Translations under genes and position numbers: made by a program | Shown here: in pieces, positions 1 through 9,142 of the stretch | Position numbering within the stretch: position 1 is the first letter of the stretch | Layout of the letters: each line of letters begins with the position of its first letter | Assembly (NCBI GenBank): GCA_910589635.1 | Contig: CAJUTD010000011.1 | Location: 19,243 to 57,932 of the forward strand | Direction: 5' to 3' | Length of the DNA stretch: 38,690 bases | Source: an uncultured Lachnospiraceae bacterium | GTDB taxonomy: Bacteria; Bacillota; Clostridia; Lachnospirales; Lachnospiraceae | Notes under the pieces: model-generated | What the model was told of the DNA's origin: nothing | Seen by the model: only the letters and a program-made list of their open reading frames with translations | Database searches by the model: none

Positions 1-1873
1 CCTCATCTTTCAATGCACGGTAGCGGTTCAACGCTCCCATGAACTTGGGAATCGTACAGTTGGCATGTCTGCCGTTTAATACATTCGGTTCACCGGCAAG
101 CACCCTGTCAAACAATTCTGTCTCATCAAACTTGTGGGCTGCATCCTTAAAATGATTCAAATTTGCATAATCGCCTCTGGCCTTAACACATTTATAGAGT
201 TCATAGAGACAATCATTCATACCGCCGTATTCTACATTTAATACACGTTTCTGAACATTGGCATCCCATTTTAAAGTCCTGTCGTAAATCCATTCGCCTA
301 AGCCCTCTGCTACCTCAAGCGCAGTCTCATTTCCTGCTAATCTATAAGTCTCTACTAATCCATTGACAATCTTGTGCATAGTGTACCACGGCACCCAGGT
401 GTCGGATGTAGTTCCCTGCTCCAACAAATTAAACTGGCGTTCCGGGTCTTTTACATTTGCCATAGTAGCGCCAAAGATAAAACCTGTGCCAAGTTTATCC
501 TGACAGTCTTTCAATTCATCAATCATATAATCTAAACGCTGACTCAATGTAAGACCGTCTTCTCCAGCCACATCACCATAGCCGTTCGCAACTGCCTGGG
601 CTGCCGCTGCCAGATAATGACCCATAGTATGGCCGCCGATACGGCTGTTCTCCCAGCCTCCGGGATAAGGATTCGCAGCTCCGCTTCCATCATTATGTAC
701 ATCTTTGGCTTCAATCTCCGCCGCCGTATATCCTGCCGTCAGACGGAAATTATACATTAATCTGTCCGGGTCAAATTTATTGAGGAATTCTACATCCTTA
801 GCCGCAACATTATTGTAGTAGTCATCGGAAATATTTACATCTCCATAAGCAAATTCTTCCAGGCTTTCCATATCACTCGCTGCCATGACTTTAAGCTTAA
901 ATTCCTTTGTCATGGAAAATTGCCCCTGATAGGAAATCGTTGCCGTCAATGTTACCGGAATATCTGCCTGTCCCGCCGCAGGCCTTGTCACTCTGCCGGC
1001 AGAAGACAAAGCCGCTTCATTGGAACTTTTCCATGTGATTACCGTATCGTTTTCCCCTACTGTGGGAAGTTCAATATCTGTTTTAATTTCCGTACTTCCT
1101 AAATCCAGCGCAGCATAATCCTTGCTTACTTTCTTCCTGATATCTTCCTCCGTCGGCTCTGAATAAGTAGTTATCAATATATAGCAAAGATTGATCGCTT
1201 TATTGGCATCTGTTGTGCCTCTCAAGTTAACGCTCAATTCTCCATCCGTCACGTCGACAACTTTCTTAGCCGGTTTCTGAGCGGATGCTTCCACGCCTTC
1301 TTTCAACGTAACCTGGCTGTCTTTCCCATAATTCAGATAAGCATTGGGGGATTTTGAACAGCCCCAGGGATCTGTGCAGCAGATGGTTACTTCATACTTG
1401 CCATTTTCTATCTCAAACTTATAGTCGAGATACCGCTCCTCAATACCGCTCTCAAACTGGTTTTTCGTATAACGGTTAGACGCTGTTTTTGCCACGTCTT
1501 TATTCGCCGCATTATGTTCATAAGGCCACGTATTATCTGTGCTCACGCCACCGTTTTTACAGGCGTTGTTTTTGAGCGGATCGCTGACTGTATCGACAAT
1601 TCCCCATTTGTAGCCAGTTACTGGATCTTCTCCATATACCTGGTCGGTAACGCTGTTATGGGTTCCCAGCTGATCTCCCTCACTGACCGTATCGACCACG
1701 TAATCTCCACAGTCTACAAAATAAACAATAGATGGATCTTTGCGGTCCGCCAAAGCTGCCGCTTTTACAGTCTGCATCCCTGCGGTTGGCAGTGACGTTA
1801 TGCACACTGCCGCCGTTAGGCAGGCTGCTGCTGCTTTTTGCAAAAAGCATAAAATGTCCGTTCGTTTTCTCAT
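1..1873 (-). CDS. Secreted GH127-type beta-L-arabinofuranosidase, 3' end outside window
   Basis: I translated this partial gene from the sequence. It starts at the ATG at 1873-1871, behind a GGGAGAG ribosome site, and runs off the left edge (about 624 codons visible). An N-terminal signal peptide (MRKRTD, then a hydrophobic stretch ending near VKAAA) is followed by a malectin-like segment (YFVDCGDYVVDT). Next comes an atrophied Ig-like domain (ITWKSSNEAALSSAGRVT), then the start of an (alpha/alpha)6-barrel. Barrel motifs typical of GH127/DUF1680 are GGWENSRIGGHTMGHYLAA, WVPWYTMHKIVNGL, VEYGGMND and LNGRHANCTIPK. Known members release L-arabinofuranose from arabinooligosaccharides. The next gene upstream on the same strand encodes a GH51 arabinofuranosidase, which supports a role in arabinan breakdown. 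The catalytic end and any C-terminal domains are not visible. Related families such as GH146 cannot be excluded. Confidence 0.85.
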   Translation of the reverse strand, partial: MRKRTDILCFLQKAAAACLTAAVCITSLPTAGMQTVKAAALADRKDPSIVYFVDCGDYVVDTVSEGDQLGTHNSVTDQVYGEDPVTGYKWGIVDTVSDPLKNNACKNGGVSTDNTWPYEHNAANKDVAKTASNRYTKNQFESGIEERYLDYKFEIENGKYEVTICCTDPWGCSKSPNAYLNYGKDSQVTLKEGVEASAQKPAKKVVDVTDGELSVNLRGTTDANKAINLCYILITTYSEPTEEDIRKKVSKDYAALDLGSTEIKTDIELPTVGENDTVITWKSSNEAALSSAGRVTRPAAGQADIPVTLTATISYQGQFSMTKEFKLKVMAASDMESLEEFAYGDVNISDDYYNNVAAKDVEFLNKFDPDRLMYNFRLTAGYTAAEIEAKDVHNDGSGAANPYPGGWENSRIGGHTMGHYLAAAAQAVANGYGDVAGEDGLTLSQRLDYMIDELKDCQDKLGTGFIFGATMANVKDPERQFNLLEQGTTSDTWVPWYTMHKIVNGLVETYRLAGNETALEVAEGLGEWIYDRTLKWDANVQKRVLNVEYGGMNDCLYELYKCVKARGDYANLNHFKDAAHKFDETELFDRVLAGEPNVLNGRHANCTIPKFMGALNRYRALKDE

Positions 1874-1917
1874 ATTTCTCTCCCTTCCTTGTAATAAATA
1901 ATTATTAGATAACCTCA

Positions 1918-1946
1918 ATTATATAGAAAAATCCACAAAAAGACAA
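1918..1946 (-). promoter_or_regulatory. Promoter for the GH127-type gene
   Basis: On the minus strand, TTGTCT (1946-1941) and TATAAT (1923-1918) are separated by 17 bp and lie 45 bp upstream of the start codon. A short dyad, TTGACA-n8-TTGTC, overlaps the -35 region and could be an operator. The GH127-type gene therefore probably has its own promoter, downstream of the GH51 terminator. Confidence 0.6.
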
Positions 1947-1981
1947 CTTACTTTTTGTCAAAATAATTAATTTTATACAAA

Positions 1982-2023
1982 AATGAAATCGCCAAAAGTT
2001 TTATTCCTCTTAGCGATTTCATT
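1982..2023 (-). terminator. Terminator after the GH51 gene
   Basis: An 11-bp perfect inverted repeat (AATGAAATCGC at 1982-1992, its complement at 2013-2023) lies 12 bp past the stop codon of the minus-strand GH51 gene. On that strand it is followed by TTTTTG. The 20-nt loop is long, but the position and T run support a rho-independent terminator. Confidence 0.65.
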
Positions 2024-2034
2024 ATAACTATTAT

Positions 2035-5000
2035 TTATTTCACAGTTATTGTTATCTTAGCTTTCTTACCATTAAAAGTCTTTACGGTGATTACCGCTTT
2101 ACCTTTCTTCTTCGCTTTCACGACTCCCGTTTGGGAAACGGTTGCTATTTTCTTTTTATTGGAAGAATACGTCAGCTTATAGCTGTAAGTCTTTTTGGGG
2201 AACTTAACCTTAATGCGGTAAGTCTTGCCTTTTTTCAAACTCTTTTTCTTAGCCGACAAAGTAATCTTGTTCGGTTTTTTCTTAACCGTAACCGTACACT
2301 TCTTTAATTTTCCGTTCGACGTCTTTGCCGTAATTACCGATTTTCCAGGCTTCTTACCAGTAATTTTGCCATTTTTGACAGTGACAACAGACTTCTTACT
2401 TGTTGTCCAATTTACCTTCTGTGAAACGCCTTTCGGTTTTACTGTTGCCTTTATTGTCACTTTCTCACCCTGGCCTATGGTAATTGCTTTCTTTACGTTT
2501 AATGTCACACTAGATGGTTTTTTCGGTTTAGGCGTAGGATTATCAGGCTTGGGCGCAGGCGTCACGCTTCCCTGGGACAGAGGTACGCGGATAACATTGA
2601 CAGAACTGCCCAAAAGCCGGTATGTAAGCTGATTATTCTGAATATTCTGTGATGCTGTTACCGGTTTCACTACCTCATTGCCAATGGCATTAGCATCGTT
2701 TGTGCCTCCGGTCAGCGTTGTAATTTCTGCTTTGCTTCCCACATTCAAATTCTTAAAGTTGAGCTGAATCGTTTTGCGCTGTCTGTCAGGATTCACCAGC
2801 TTGATATAGACATTCTTATCATCCTTATTGACAACCTGGTAAATATCTGTCTGGTACTGGTACAAATCGCTGGAAAAATCATATTTTGACGTATCTGCAA
2901 GGCTTACGGCGCTGCTCGTATAATTTGCCTCCAACTTTCCATTCACACCGTAATTAAAGGAAATATCCATGGCGTCATTCGTCTGGATGGACGTAAGCCT
3001 TTCTTTATTATAATGCTTATTGGCATAATTATTGCCCAGCATCTTTGTCACAAGGTCTGTGCTGCCGCGCTGCTGTCTGGTAACTTCCATATTGGCGCCT
3101 TCTGCATCTATCTTGTACCAATAGTATTGATTGTCGTACCCTGCACCGATAGCAAATCCACCGTTTCCGGAAGTCTTAACGGCTCCCTCTACTTTAATCT
3201 TGAAGTCCGTCCATTTCTCATCAACGGCCTTTGGTAAATAAACAGCGTTGATTCCGTCTGTTCCTGAAAAATTAAGCCTTCCGTTCTGAATATAAAAACC
3301 ATTGCTTCCCTGGCTGCCAAAAGTTGCCCAGCCTGATGATTCATCATTGAAATCATCTTCTAAGAGCACCTTGCCGTCCTTACCGTACACAGTGATCTTG
3401 TCTATATAACCCTCAGCAGAACTCATTCCCAAAATCGGACTTCCATAATGGCTATAATCTTTGTCTGCTGACTGTAGCTCTGTACCAAGCAGATCTGTGC
3501 CATAATTATTTGAAAACATTTTTTGCACATAATAATTTGTCGATTTTGCAGTGTTAAATTCATCAAAATAGATTAAGTCATGATCCCAACTTCCATTACC
3601 TACCTTATAAAGTAAAGGTGCATAAGAAATATTCGTCACTACATCTGCATTGCGCTCAAGACCAGTAATATAACATGCTTCTGCAAGCGCCGTATAATAT
3701 TTGTTCGCTCCTCTGACGGCATATTCCCCTACAAAAATATCACTGCCGCCCTGGTTGGTGCGCTGGTAGTAATCGTAACGGTCAGAGTAATTGTACATGA
3801 AGGATTCCGACTCATAATAATGCTCATCTACAAGTGTCTCCCCAGGCATAGTCTGTGCCAAACGGTCATAGGCGTATTCCAATCCACGTGAAAAATATCC
3901 ATCGCCTCCCGGATTGGAATTGGAAGTCGGCCCCGCGCTGGAAATAATATGCAGTTCATGCCCCGGATAGCGCTCTTTTGCATACTGTTCTACTTCCTCT
4001 TTAATAACGTCAAAATTATCGAAATATTTCGCAAACGCATTTTCATTGCCGATTCCCAGATATTTGAGGTTAAACGGTTTCTCATGCCCATTCTGCGCTC
4101 GTTTTTCGGCCCACTCGTTGGTATTGGCATCACCCCAGCAATAATCAAGAAGACTCGTAGCCATATCTATAAATTCCTGTAATTCTGTTCCGGTCTTGGC
4201 ATTAACATCTTTTGTCTCATATTGGCAGAGAAGTCCGGCGCTGAGAATTGGAAACGGCTCCATTCCAAAATCTTCACACAGGGATAACAACTCATGGTAG
4301 CCAAATCCATAGGATTGCATATATCCCCAGGTACGTCCGTTATTGTTGCCAAAATTCTCCCAGCGGTTCGTATTGCTCTTTCTTTCTTCCAAGGGCCCGA
4401 CAGAATCCCTCCAGTCATAAAGACCTTCCCAGTTAAATCCTTCTACAATACATCCACCCGGAAAACGCATAAACTTGGGATTCAAATCCATCATCAAATC
4501 TACCAAATCCTTGCGTACGCCAACGCCGTATGCATAATTCTTATTGCCATATCCATAGCTGTCATGGGGAACTACGGAAACCATATCAAGGGAAAGCTTA
4601 TCTCCTGCACCTGCTCCCTGTATGGAAAGCACCAGTTTTCCTTTGGTATTTTCCGATACATTAGAGGTTAAATCTGCGGAAACCTTCTTCCACTTATCGT
4701 CATCCTCAAGAGTAATTTCTTTCTCATCTGTAATATCATTTCCATTACTGTCTACCAGCTTAACACTCAATTTTCCACTATAACCCTGCGGAGCTTTGGC
4801 AAATACAGAAAAAGTATAAGTTCCCGTCTTCTTTGCTGCATCAAAAGGTTTCACCGGCATTGCTGCGCTGTTAGGGCTGCTTTGTGGAGCAAAACCGCCA
4901 TTTTGCAGAGTAACGTTCCCGGTGAGGACTGCATAATGCGGATTCATGTCATTCAAACTGTCTGATGTGCCCTGGGCATTTTCGGTATTGAGTGCAAAAT

Positions 5001-6027
5001 TCCCTTCCGGTGAGGCAACCCAGTGCAGTTTATAATTGCCTACTGTCTCATAACCATTCTGCTTAAAGTAATCGCCATTCTTATTCCCCGGCTGCATGTA
5101 AGCGTTCTCAAAGGAATAATTTTTTACCATCTCAGGATATAACCCTCCGTCTGCAGAGCTGTTGATGTCCTCAAAAAATAATCCGTAAAGATTTTTGCTC
5201 AATTTCTTTGTAACATTTTTGCCGTCAATTGTCATGGAATACTGTGCTGTAGATTCTTTAATCCCAGAAACCTGTCGAATCTGCGCCTCATTTAACGCGT
5301 TTTTATAAACACGGAAATCCTTAAATTCCCCTTTATACAAAGGATCATCATAATTTGATTTTCCGATATAAGACTGAAGCCCGGCGCCAAAATCACTGAC
5401 GCTTCTTGCTACTTCCTGTTTGCCGATACAATCTCCATTGATATAACATTCTAAGGATGTCGGTTGTATGACAATCGCATAATGGGTCCATTTGCCAAAA
5501 TAGCCTTCCGTATTGTCGCTCTCCCTAAACCCTTTCTCCGTCCAAGATGGATGTTCCTCATTGACATCATTCGTCATTACCAGTTTCAATGTATTGTGAT
5601 CTTTTTCACAAGGAACAAAGTAGTAATAATTTGTGGGAGTGCCATAGCTGCTGTTCTTGCTGCCAAAGAAAAACGCCGCCAGCCAATTTTCCCGCGGATC
5701 ATTGTCCTTCAACCACATTGAAATTGTTAACGTGTCCTGCCTGTCAAACATACCCTCCGGCAGGGTAATGTAAGCGCTTCCATTCTTGTCGCCGCCCGGC
5801 AGGGAAGCCACTCCATCCTTCACATTGACTCCGCTGCCAACAGTTGCATGATTATTTTTGCCGGAAGAATCTTTTCCTCCATCCTGAAACTCATAATGTG
5901 CCAACAATTCCGTCCCCGCCAGCAGATCATCCTCCGCCTTAATGCTCTCTATGGGCATACACAACCCCATCATAAGCGCAGCTGAGAGAATCAGGCTTGT
6001 AATCTTCTTGATTTTGCGCCACTTCAT
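2035..6027 (-). CDS. Secreted multidomain GH51 alpha-L-arabinofuranosidase with LamG and Big_2 domains
   Basis: This 1330-residue exported enzyme is predicted to release alpha-L-arabinofuranosyl side chains from plant polysaccharides. I chose the ATG at 6027 because GAGAGG lies about 7 bp upstream; a longer frame to 6063 lacks a site. Order: signal peptide (1-31), LamG/concanavalin-like domain (about 43-240), a GH51 segment opening with LYGLFFEDINSSADGG, a carbohydrate-binding-like insert, and the catalytic barrel. E662 in GIGNENAF is the expected acid/base and E768 in VGEYAVRG the expected nucleophile. A second beta-sandwich insert (about 880-1010) resembles sugar-binding laminin-G or CBM66 folds. 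Two Lys-rich Big_2 domains (about 1169-1330) close the protein; no LPXTG is seen. A terminator follows, and a dyad lies upstream. Both catalytic glutamates are present, so it should be active. Substrate is inferred from family only. Confidence 0.88.
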   Translation of the reverse strand: MKWRKIKKITSLILSAALMMGLCMPIESIKAEDDLLAGTELLAHYEFQDGGKDSSGKNNHATVGSGVNVKDGVASLPGGDKNGSAYITLPEGMFDRQDTLTISMWLKDNDPRENWLAAFFFGSKNSSYGTPTNYYYFVPCEKDHNTLKLVMTNDVNEEHPSWTEKGFRESDNTEGYFGKWTHYAIVIQPTSLECYINGDCIGKQEVARSVSDFGAGLQSYIGKSNYDDPLYKGEFKDFRVYKNALNEAQIRQVSGIKESTAQYSMTIDGKNVTKKLSKNLYGLFFEDINSSADGGLYPEMVKNYSFENAYMQPGNKNGDYFKQNGYETVGNYKLHWVASPEGNFALNTENAQGTSDSLNDMNPHYAVLTGNVTLQNGGFAPQSSPNSAAMPVKPFDAAKKTGTYTFSVFAKAPQGYSGKLSVKLVDSNGNDITDEKEITLEDDDKWKKVSADLTSNVSENTKGKLVLSIQGAGAGDKLSLDMVSVVPHDSYGYGNKNYAYGVGVRKDLVDLMMDLNPKFMRFPGGCIVEGFNWEGLYDWRDSVGPLEERKSNTNRWENFGNNNGRTWGYMQSYGFGYHELLSLCEDFGMEPFPILSAGLLCQYETKDVNAKTGTELQEFIDMATSLLDYCWGDANTNEWAEKRAQNGHEKPFNLKYLGIGNENAFAKYFDNFDVIKEEVEQYAKERYPGHELHIISSAGPTSNSNPGGDGYFSRGLEYAYDRLAQTMPGETLVDEHYYESESFMYNYSDRYDYYQRTNQGGSDIFVGEYAVRGANKYYTALAEACYITGLERNADVVTNISYAPLLYKVGNGSWDHDLIYFDEFNTAKSTNYYVQKMFSNNYGTDLLGTELQSADKDYSHYGSPILGMSSAEGYIDKITVYGKDGKVLLEDDFNDESSGWATFGSQGSNGFYIQNGRLNFSGTDGINAVYLPKAVDEKWTDFKIKVEGAVKTSGNGGFAIGAGYDNQYYWYKIDAEGANMEVTRQQRGSTDLVTKMLGNNYANKHYNKERLTSIQTNDAMDISFNYGVNGKLEANYTSSAVSLADTSKYDFSSDLYQYQTDIYQVVNKDDKNVYIKLVNPDRQRKTIQLNFKNLNVGSKAEITTLTGGTNDANAIGNEVVKPVTASQNIQNNQLTYRLLGSSVNVIRVPLSQGSVTPAPKPDNPTPKPKKPSSVTLNVKKAITIGQGEKVTIKATVKPKGVSQKVNWTTSKKSVVTVKNGKITGKKPGKSVITAKTSNGKLKKCTVTVKKKPNKITLSAKKKSLKKGKTYRIKVKFPKKTYSYKLTYSSNKKKIATVSQTGVVKAKKKGKAVITVKTFNGKKAKITITVK

Positions 6028-6083
6028 AAGATACCTCTCCTTTCCCTTCCTTAACAGTAGCAATTACATAAATGCTTATTATG

Positions 6084-6143
6084 ATGACATTTTGTTATAC
6101 TTTTACAATTAACCCATTTTTGAAAAGTATAATATAGTGACAT
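6084..6143. promoter_or_regulatory. Long dyad upstream of the GH51 gene (candidate operator)
   Basis: Arms at 6084-6104 and 6123-6143 match at 17 of 21 positions. Each contains the perfect 10-bp core TTATACTTTT / AAAAGTATAA, and an 18-bp spacer separates them. The dyad lies 57-116 bp upstream of the GH51 start, where a repressor or AraC-type activator could bind. No clean -35/-10 pair for this gene was found. Confidence 0.4.
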
Positions 6144-6312
6144 TCTAACAAAAAAATGAAAGGTTGTGAAGTAGGTAATGTGAATCTATACAATATATAA
6201 CAAGGATTTTACCGTAAGGAGAATTTGCAATGAGGCTGTCGCACGAAGATACTATTTTGCACTAGAATATCGACTTTTATAAAAAATGGAAAACCTCAAA
6301 TTTGTTCACTTA

Positions 6313-6341
6313 TTGTCATTTTTTTGAATGAGAGGTATAAT
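6313..6341 (+). promoter_or_regulatory. Promoter for the small unknown gene at 6375
   Basis: TTGTCA (6313-6318) and TATAAT (6336-6341) have an ideal 17-bp spacer and lie 33 bp upstream of the ATG. A degraded copy of this region occurs at 6882-6910 (TCCTCA and TATAGT). Confidence 0.75.
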
Positions 6342-6374
6342 CAATTAATAAATACGAAAGGCAGGGGAATAAAA

Positions 6375-6815
6375 ATGGCTAAATTTATTATTACTGTAGA
6401 AGGCGGCAAAATTACGCAAACGCTGAATTTTTTAGACAGAAATGTAAAAGAAAACCGATATATTTACGAGAATGGAAATGAATCAGGAATTATGGATAAA
6501 CCGGAAGAAGTATATGACGATATACCAGAAAGTTATCGTATTTCAGAAAAGTACAAAGAACTCTTAGACACTGTAAATTTAGGAAAAACACAGATTACAG
6601 AAACTATGCGCCGTTTGAATGAGTTGGAAAAAGAGATGGAAGCTTACGATATTCCGGCGCCAGCAAATGAGCGGGAACATGTAATCTCCCTCAGTAATGC
6701 AGATTTAGAAAAACTTGAAAAAATGTTTGCGCCCCATCCGCCAAAGACTGATAAGCAAATAGAAGAAGCCATCAAAGAACTGATACATAAAGGGGTTATA
6801 CTGCGAGACTTATAA
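6375..6815 (+). CDS. Hypothetical protein, 146 aa
   Basis: I do not recognise a family. The start MAKFIITVEGG follows AGGGG with 7 bp spacing and a near-consensus promoter, so the short frame is better than the longer one opening at 6324. It has no signal peptide or membrane segment. The N-terminus could be a small beta-rich segment. Residues about 55-95 are charged and helical (TMRRLNELEKEMEAYD), and the C-terminus is another helix (KQIEEAIKELIHKG). It is a lone plus-strand gene in a minus-strand region, lies next to a truncated copy of its own 5' end, and is flanked by weak inverted GGCTGTC ends. These features are consistent with a small acquired unit, but its function is unknown. Confidence 0.65.
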   Translation: MAKFIITVEGGKITQTLNFLDRNVKENRYIYENGNESGIMDKPEEVYDDIPESYRISEKYKELLDTVNLGKTQITETMRRLNELEKEMEAYDIPAPANEREHVISLSNADLEKLEKMFAPHPPKTDKQIEEAIKELIHKGVILRDL

Positions 6816-6834
6816 AAATTGTTAATACCAGAAA

Positions 6835-6871
6835 GAAGGCATTACTTTATCACTTTAAAAGTAATGCCTTC
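6835..6871. terminator. 14-bp perfect hairpin between convergent genes
   Basis: GAAGGCATTACTTT (6835-6848) pairs perfectly with 6858-6871 across a 9-nt loop. It lies just past the stop codon of the plus-strand gene at 6375 and beyond the end of the minus-strand lipoprotein gene at 7004. On the minus strand it is followed by TTTCTGG, on the plus strand by CTCCCC, so termination is better supported for minus-strand transcripts. It may work both ways. Confidence 0.7.
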
Positions 6872-6881
6872 CTCCCCACTA

Positions 6882-6977
6882 TCCTCATTTCTTTGAATAA
6901 GAGGTATAGTTAATTAAACAAGTTTGAAAGGCAGAGGAACAGAAATGGCTAAATTTATCATAACAGTAGTATGTTAG
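6882..6977 (+). pseudogene. Truncated second copy of the 5' end of the 6375 gene
   Basis: This stretch repeats the promoter, leader, ribosome site and first codons of the gene at 6375 with scattered substitutions. GAGGTATAGTTAATTAA resembles GAGGTATAATCAATTAA, then comes GGCAGAGGAACAGAAATG. The reading frame from ATG 6945 gives MAKFIITVVC and stops at 6975-6977. Homology ends about 8 codons in. It is either the remnant of a tandem duplicate whose body was deleted, or a copied 5' unit. The -35 has decayed, so expression is unlikely. Confidence 0.7.
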
Positions 6978-7003
6978 TGACAGCCCTATTAAAGTTAAAT
7001 ATT

Positions 7004-8236
7004 TTAGTTTAAGTTTAATATTTTTCCATCATATAATATATAGTCATCCATCCCATCTTTTCTCGTCACAGAAAATAGAAATTGGTTATCCTTATTTCTC
7101 ATTATACTTCCTATTTCTCCACCTGCTTTTACATTGAAACGCCCAAACGTTTCTGTCTGGGTATCAAAGACATAAAGAGAATTATCTTTAATCTCTTTAA
7201 AATAAATATATCTCCCTTGTCCAAATTCTGTAACTATTTTTGAACGATATGTAAGGTCTTTGCTTCCTAACTGCTTAGGTGTATGCAGTTTTACAAACTT
7301 ATTTCCCTCTTTACGAAATATAAAATTTCTATTGTTCAATGTATTAATAATATAATAATCTCCATTTTTTAAAATTTCCCAAGGTAAATCGGAATCTTCT
7401 TCCTCCTCACCATCCATTGAAATAAATTCCTCCATTTCCAGTTTCAAATCGTCCTGCAAATCTATTTCACAGTTTTCTTTGATTTCTCCATCTTCCGTCA
7501 TACGTATAAAACCGTAATTTGTGCGTCCTACACCGCCTCGAAATAAATACAGATAATCCTGCTCCCCTACAAAATCTAAATAGTATTCACCTTCATCAAC
7601 ATCTTGCTCTGACTCTCCAGATATATATGTAACACTTGAAATTTCTGTGAATTCTTGTCCATCCAGCCTTTCCACAATATAATCAGTCCTTCTACTGTCT
7701 ACTTCATTGCGTTTCAATATAAAAACATTATTATCAGTTACGGCAATATCAACAAATAGCATAGTGGCATTTTCTATGGGAATTAACTGCGCTGTCTTCT
7801 TTTCCAAATCCAATTCCATCAGGGTATTATAAGCTGCAACATCTGTCATACACCAGAAAGCATAATATACTTTGTTTCCAAGCACACAAATATCTCCTTT
7901 GCTGGCATTTACATCCAAAACTTCTGTGATAAGATTGCTATCCCCGGTCCTTTTATCGTACAAATATACTTCACAATTAGATGTATCTGGATTTGAACTT
8001 TCCTGATCAACAAAATATACTAATTTACTATTGTCAAAGTAAATGACCTCATTGACATCGTCATTCATATTTTCCGTGACAGTTACTCCATTCTTTTCTA
8101 AATCTATTGATTGTAGTTCCCTGCATTGTATACTTTCATCGTTAAACTTCCCTATAGTTTCTTGTTCCTGTTTACTACATGAAACTGCAAGAAAAGCAAA
8201 AAATATCAATACCGTTATGATTAATTGTTTTTTCAT
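7004..8236 (-). CDS. Lipoprotein, possible beta-propeller, 410 aa
   Basis: Starts at 8236 behind AAGGAG. The N-terminus is a classic lipoprotein signal, MKKQLIITVLIF followed by the lipobox LAVSC (lipid-modified Cys at 20), so the protein should be anchored on the outer face of the membrane. The rest is rich in short beta-strands with recurring patterns such as LYVFDTQT and VYLYDKRTGD, typical of propeller-like sensor lipoproteins, and has an acidic stretch (MDGEEEEDSD). I cannot name a family. It is the last gene of the peptidase cluster and begins 13 bp after the C39-like gene, so the two are probably cotranscribed. A binding, sensing or immunity-like role next to the secreted peptidases is possible but unproven. 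Confidence 0.75.
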   Translation of the reverse strand: MKKQLIITVLIFFAFLAVSCSKQEQETIGKFNDESIQCRELQSIDLEKNGVTVTENMNDDVNEVIYFDNSKLVYFVDQESSNPDTSNCEVYLYDKRTGDSNLITEVLDVNASKGDICVLGNKVYYAFWCMTDVAAYNTLMELDLEKKTAQLIPIENATMLFVDIAVTDNNVFILKRNEVDSRRTDYIVERLDGQEFTEISSVTYISGESEQDVDEGEYYLDFVGEQDYLYLFRGGVGRTNYGFIRMTEDGEIKENCEIDLQDDLKLEMEEFISMDGEEEEDSDLPWEILKNGDYYIINTLNNRNFIFRKEGNKFVKLHTPKQLGSKDLTYRSKIVTEFGQGRYIYFKEIKDNSLYVFDTQTETFGRFNVKAGGEIGSIMRNKDNQFLFSVTRKDGMDDYILYDGKILNLN

Positions 8237-8249
8237 CTACTACTCCTTT

Positions 8250-9086
8250 TTACCAATACATGTGGTGGTTTGGATGGTCTATAAGAGCCTGACGTAATTC
8301 CTTAATAGTAACGTCATACTTTCCTGTTTTATCATTTCCAAACAAACGCCTGATATTAGGATCTGTAAGCTGAACTTTTTTCATACCTCGGCTATAACCT
8401 GAAATATTTAAAAAATGGCCTTTTGTAGAAAATTGCCAATTATTATCTTTTTTTTGTTCAAACTTTAATCTTACAATTGGAGGCGTATTCGCTACTGTGA
8501 TATCATGGCAGATACGTTTTTTTAATTCGGTTATATTTGTTGTCGTAGATATCATATAATTAACCTTTTTTTGCTTCATATTCAAATATTTAATAATCTG
8601 CGTACCATCAGTGCCATCTTTTGTTGTGCCTAACGCTTTTGCAATATCACCTTGTTTATAAGACTTTCCGGTTATATATTGAAGTGTCTGTTTCGTTGTT
8701 GCAGGACCACAGTAATAGCCATTTATCTGTTTACAACTTTTCATATTAAGTTTCCTTGCAGGATAAATTGTTTCTGTTGAAACTAATTCATCATCCTCCA
8801 AGGTGCTGCCATATGCGTTTCCTTCTATTTTTAATAAATTATTTTCTTCATCTATTATTTTCATCTTAGCTTCTAAATCTTTTTTCTGAGATTGAGATAA
8901 TTGTGATTTCTTTTTTTTTAATTTTCTGATCATATTTTCCTCTCTCTCAAAAAAATCATTCTCACTTTTTAATTTAGCTCCGCCCCCTATATCTTCCTGC
9001 GCAGAGACATAATTCATCGGAAGTACATTAATCAAGCAAAATATTGCTAAAAGACAAATTATAAAGTTTTTTAAATTAATTTTCAT
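8250..9086 (-). CDS. Secreted C39-like papain-fold cysteine peptidase, 278 aa
   Basis: I chose the ATG at 9086 (MKINLKNF) because AAGGAG lies 8 bp upstream; an in-frame ATG at 9128 has none. A signal peptide (1-29, ending YVSA-Q) precedes a charged, Lys-rich helical segment (about 45-90) that could be a propeptide. The catalytic domain (about 115-278) resembles Peptidase_C39_2. C126 lies in GYYCGPAT, H224 in KGHFLNISGY and D242 in LTDPN, so the triad appears complete. C39-like proteins cleave peptides after double-glycine leaders or act as secreted bacteriocin- or wall-related enzymes; no ABC transporter is fused here. It lies between an FN3/Big_2 protein gene (56-bp gap) and a lipoprotein gene (13-bp gap). 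The substrate is unknown. Confidence 0.8.
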   Translation of the reverse strand: MKINLKNFIICLLAIFCLINVLPMNYVSAQEDIGGGAKLKSENDFFEREENMIRKLKKKKSQLSQSQKKDLEAKMKIIDEENNLLKIEGNAYGSTLEDDELVSTETIYPARKLNMKSCKQINGYYCGPATTKQTLQYITGKSYKQGDIAKALGTTKDGTDGTQIIKYLNMKQKKVNYMISTTTNITELKKRICHDITVANTPPIVRLKFEQKKDNNWQFSTKGHFLNISGYSRGMKKVQLTDPNIRRLFGNDKTGKYDVTIKELRQALIDHPNHHMYW

Positions 9087-9142
9087 TTTCTTTTCTCCTT
9101 GTTCTGTTTGCAAATGATTTATTTTCATATATAATTTTTGCT

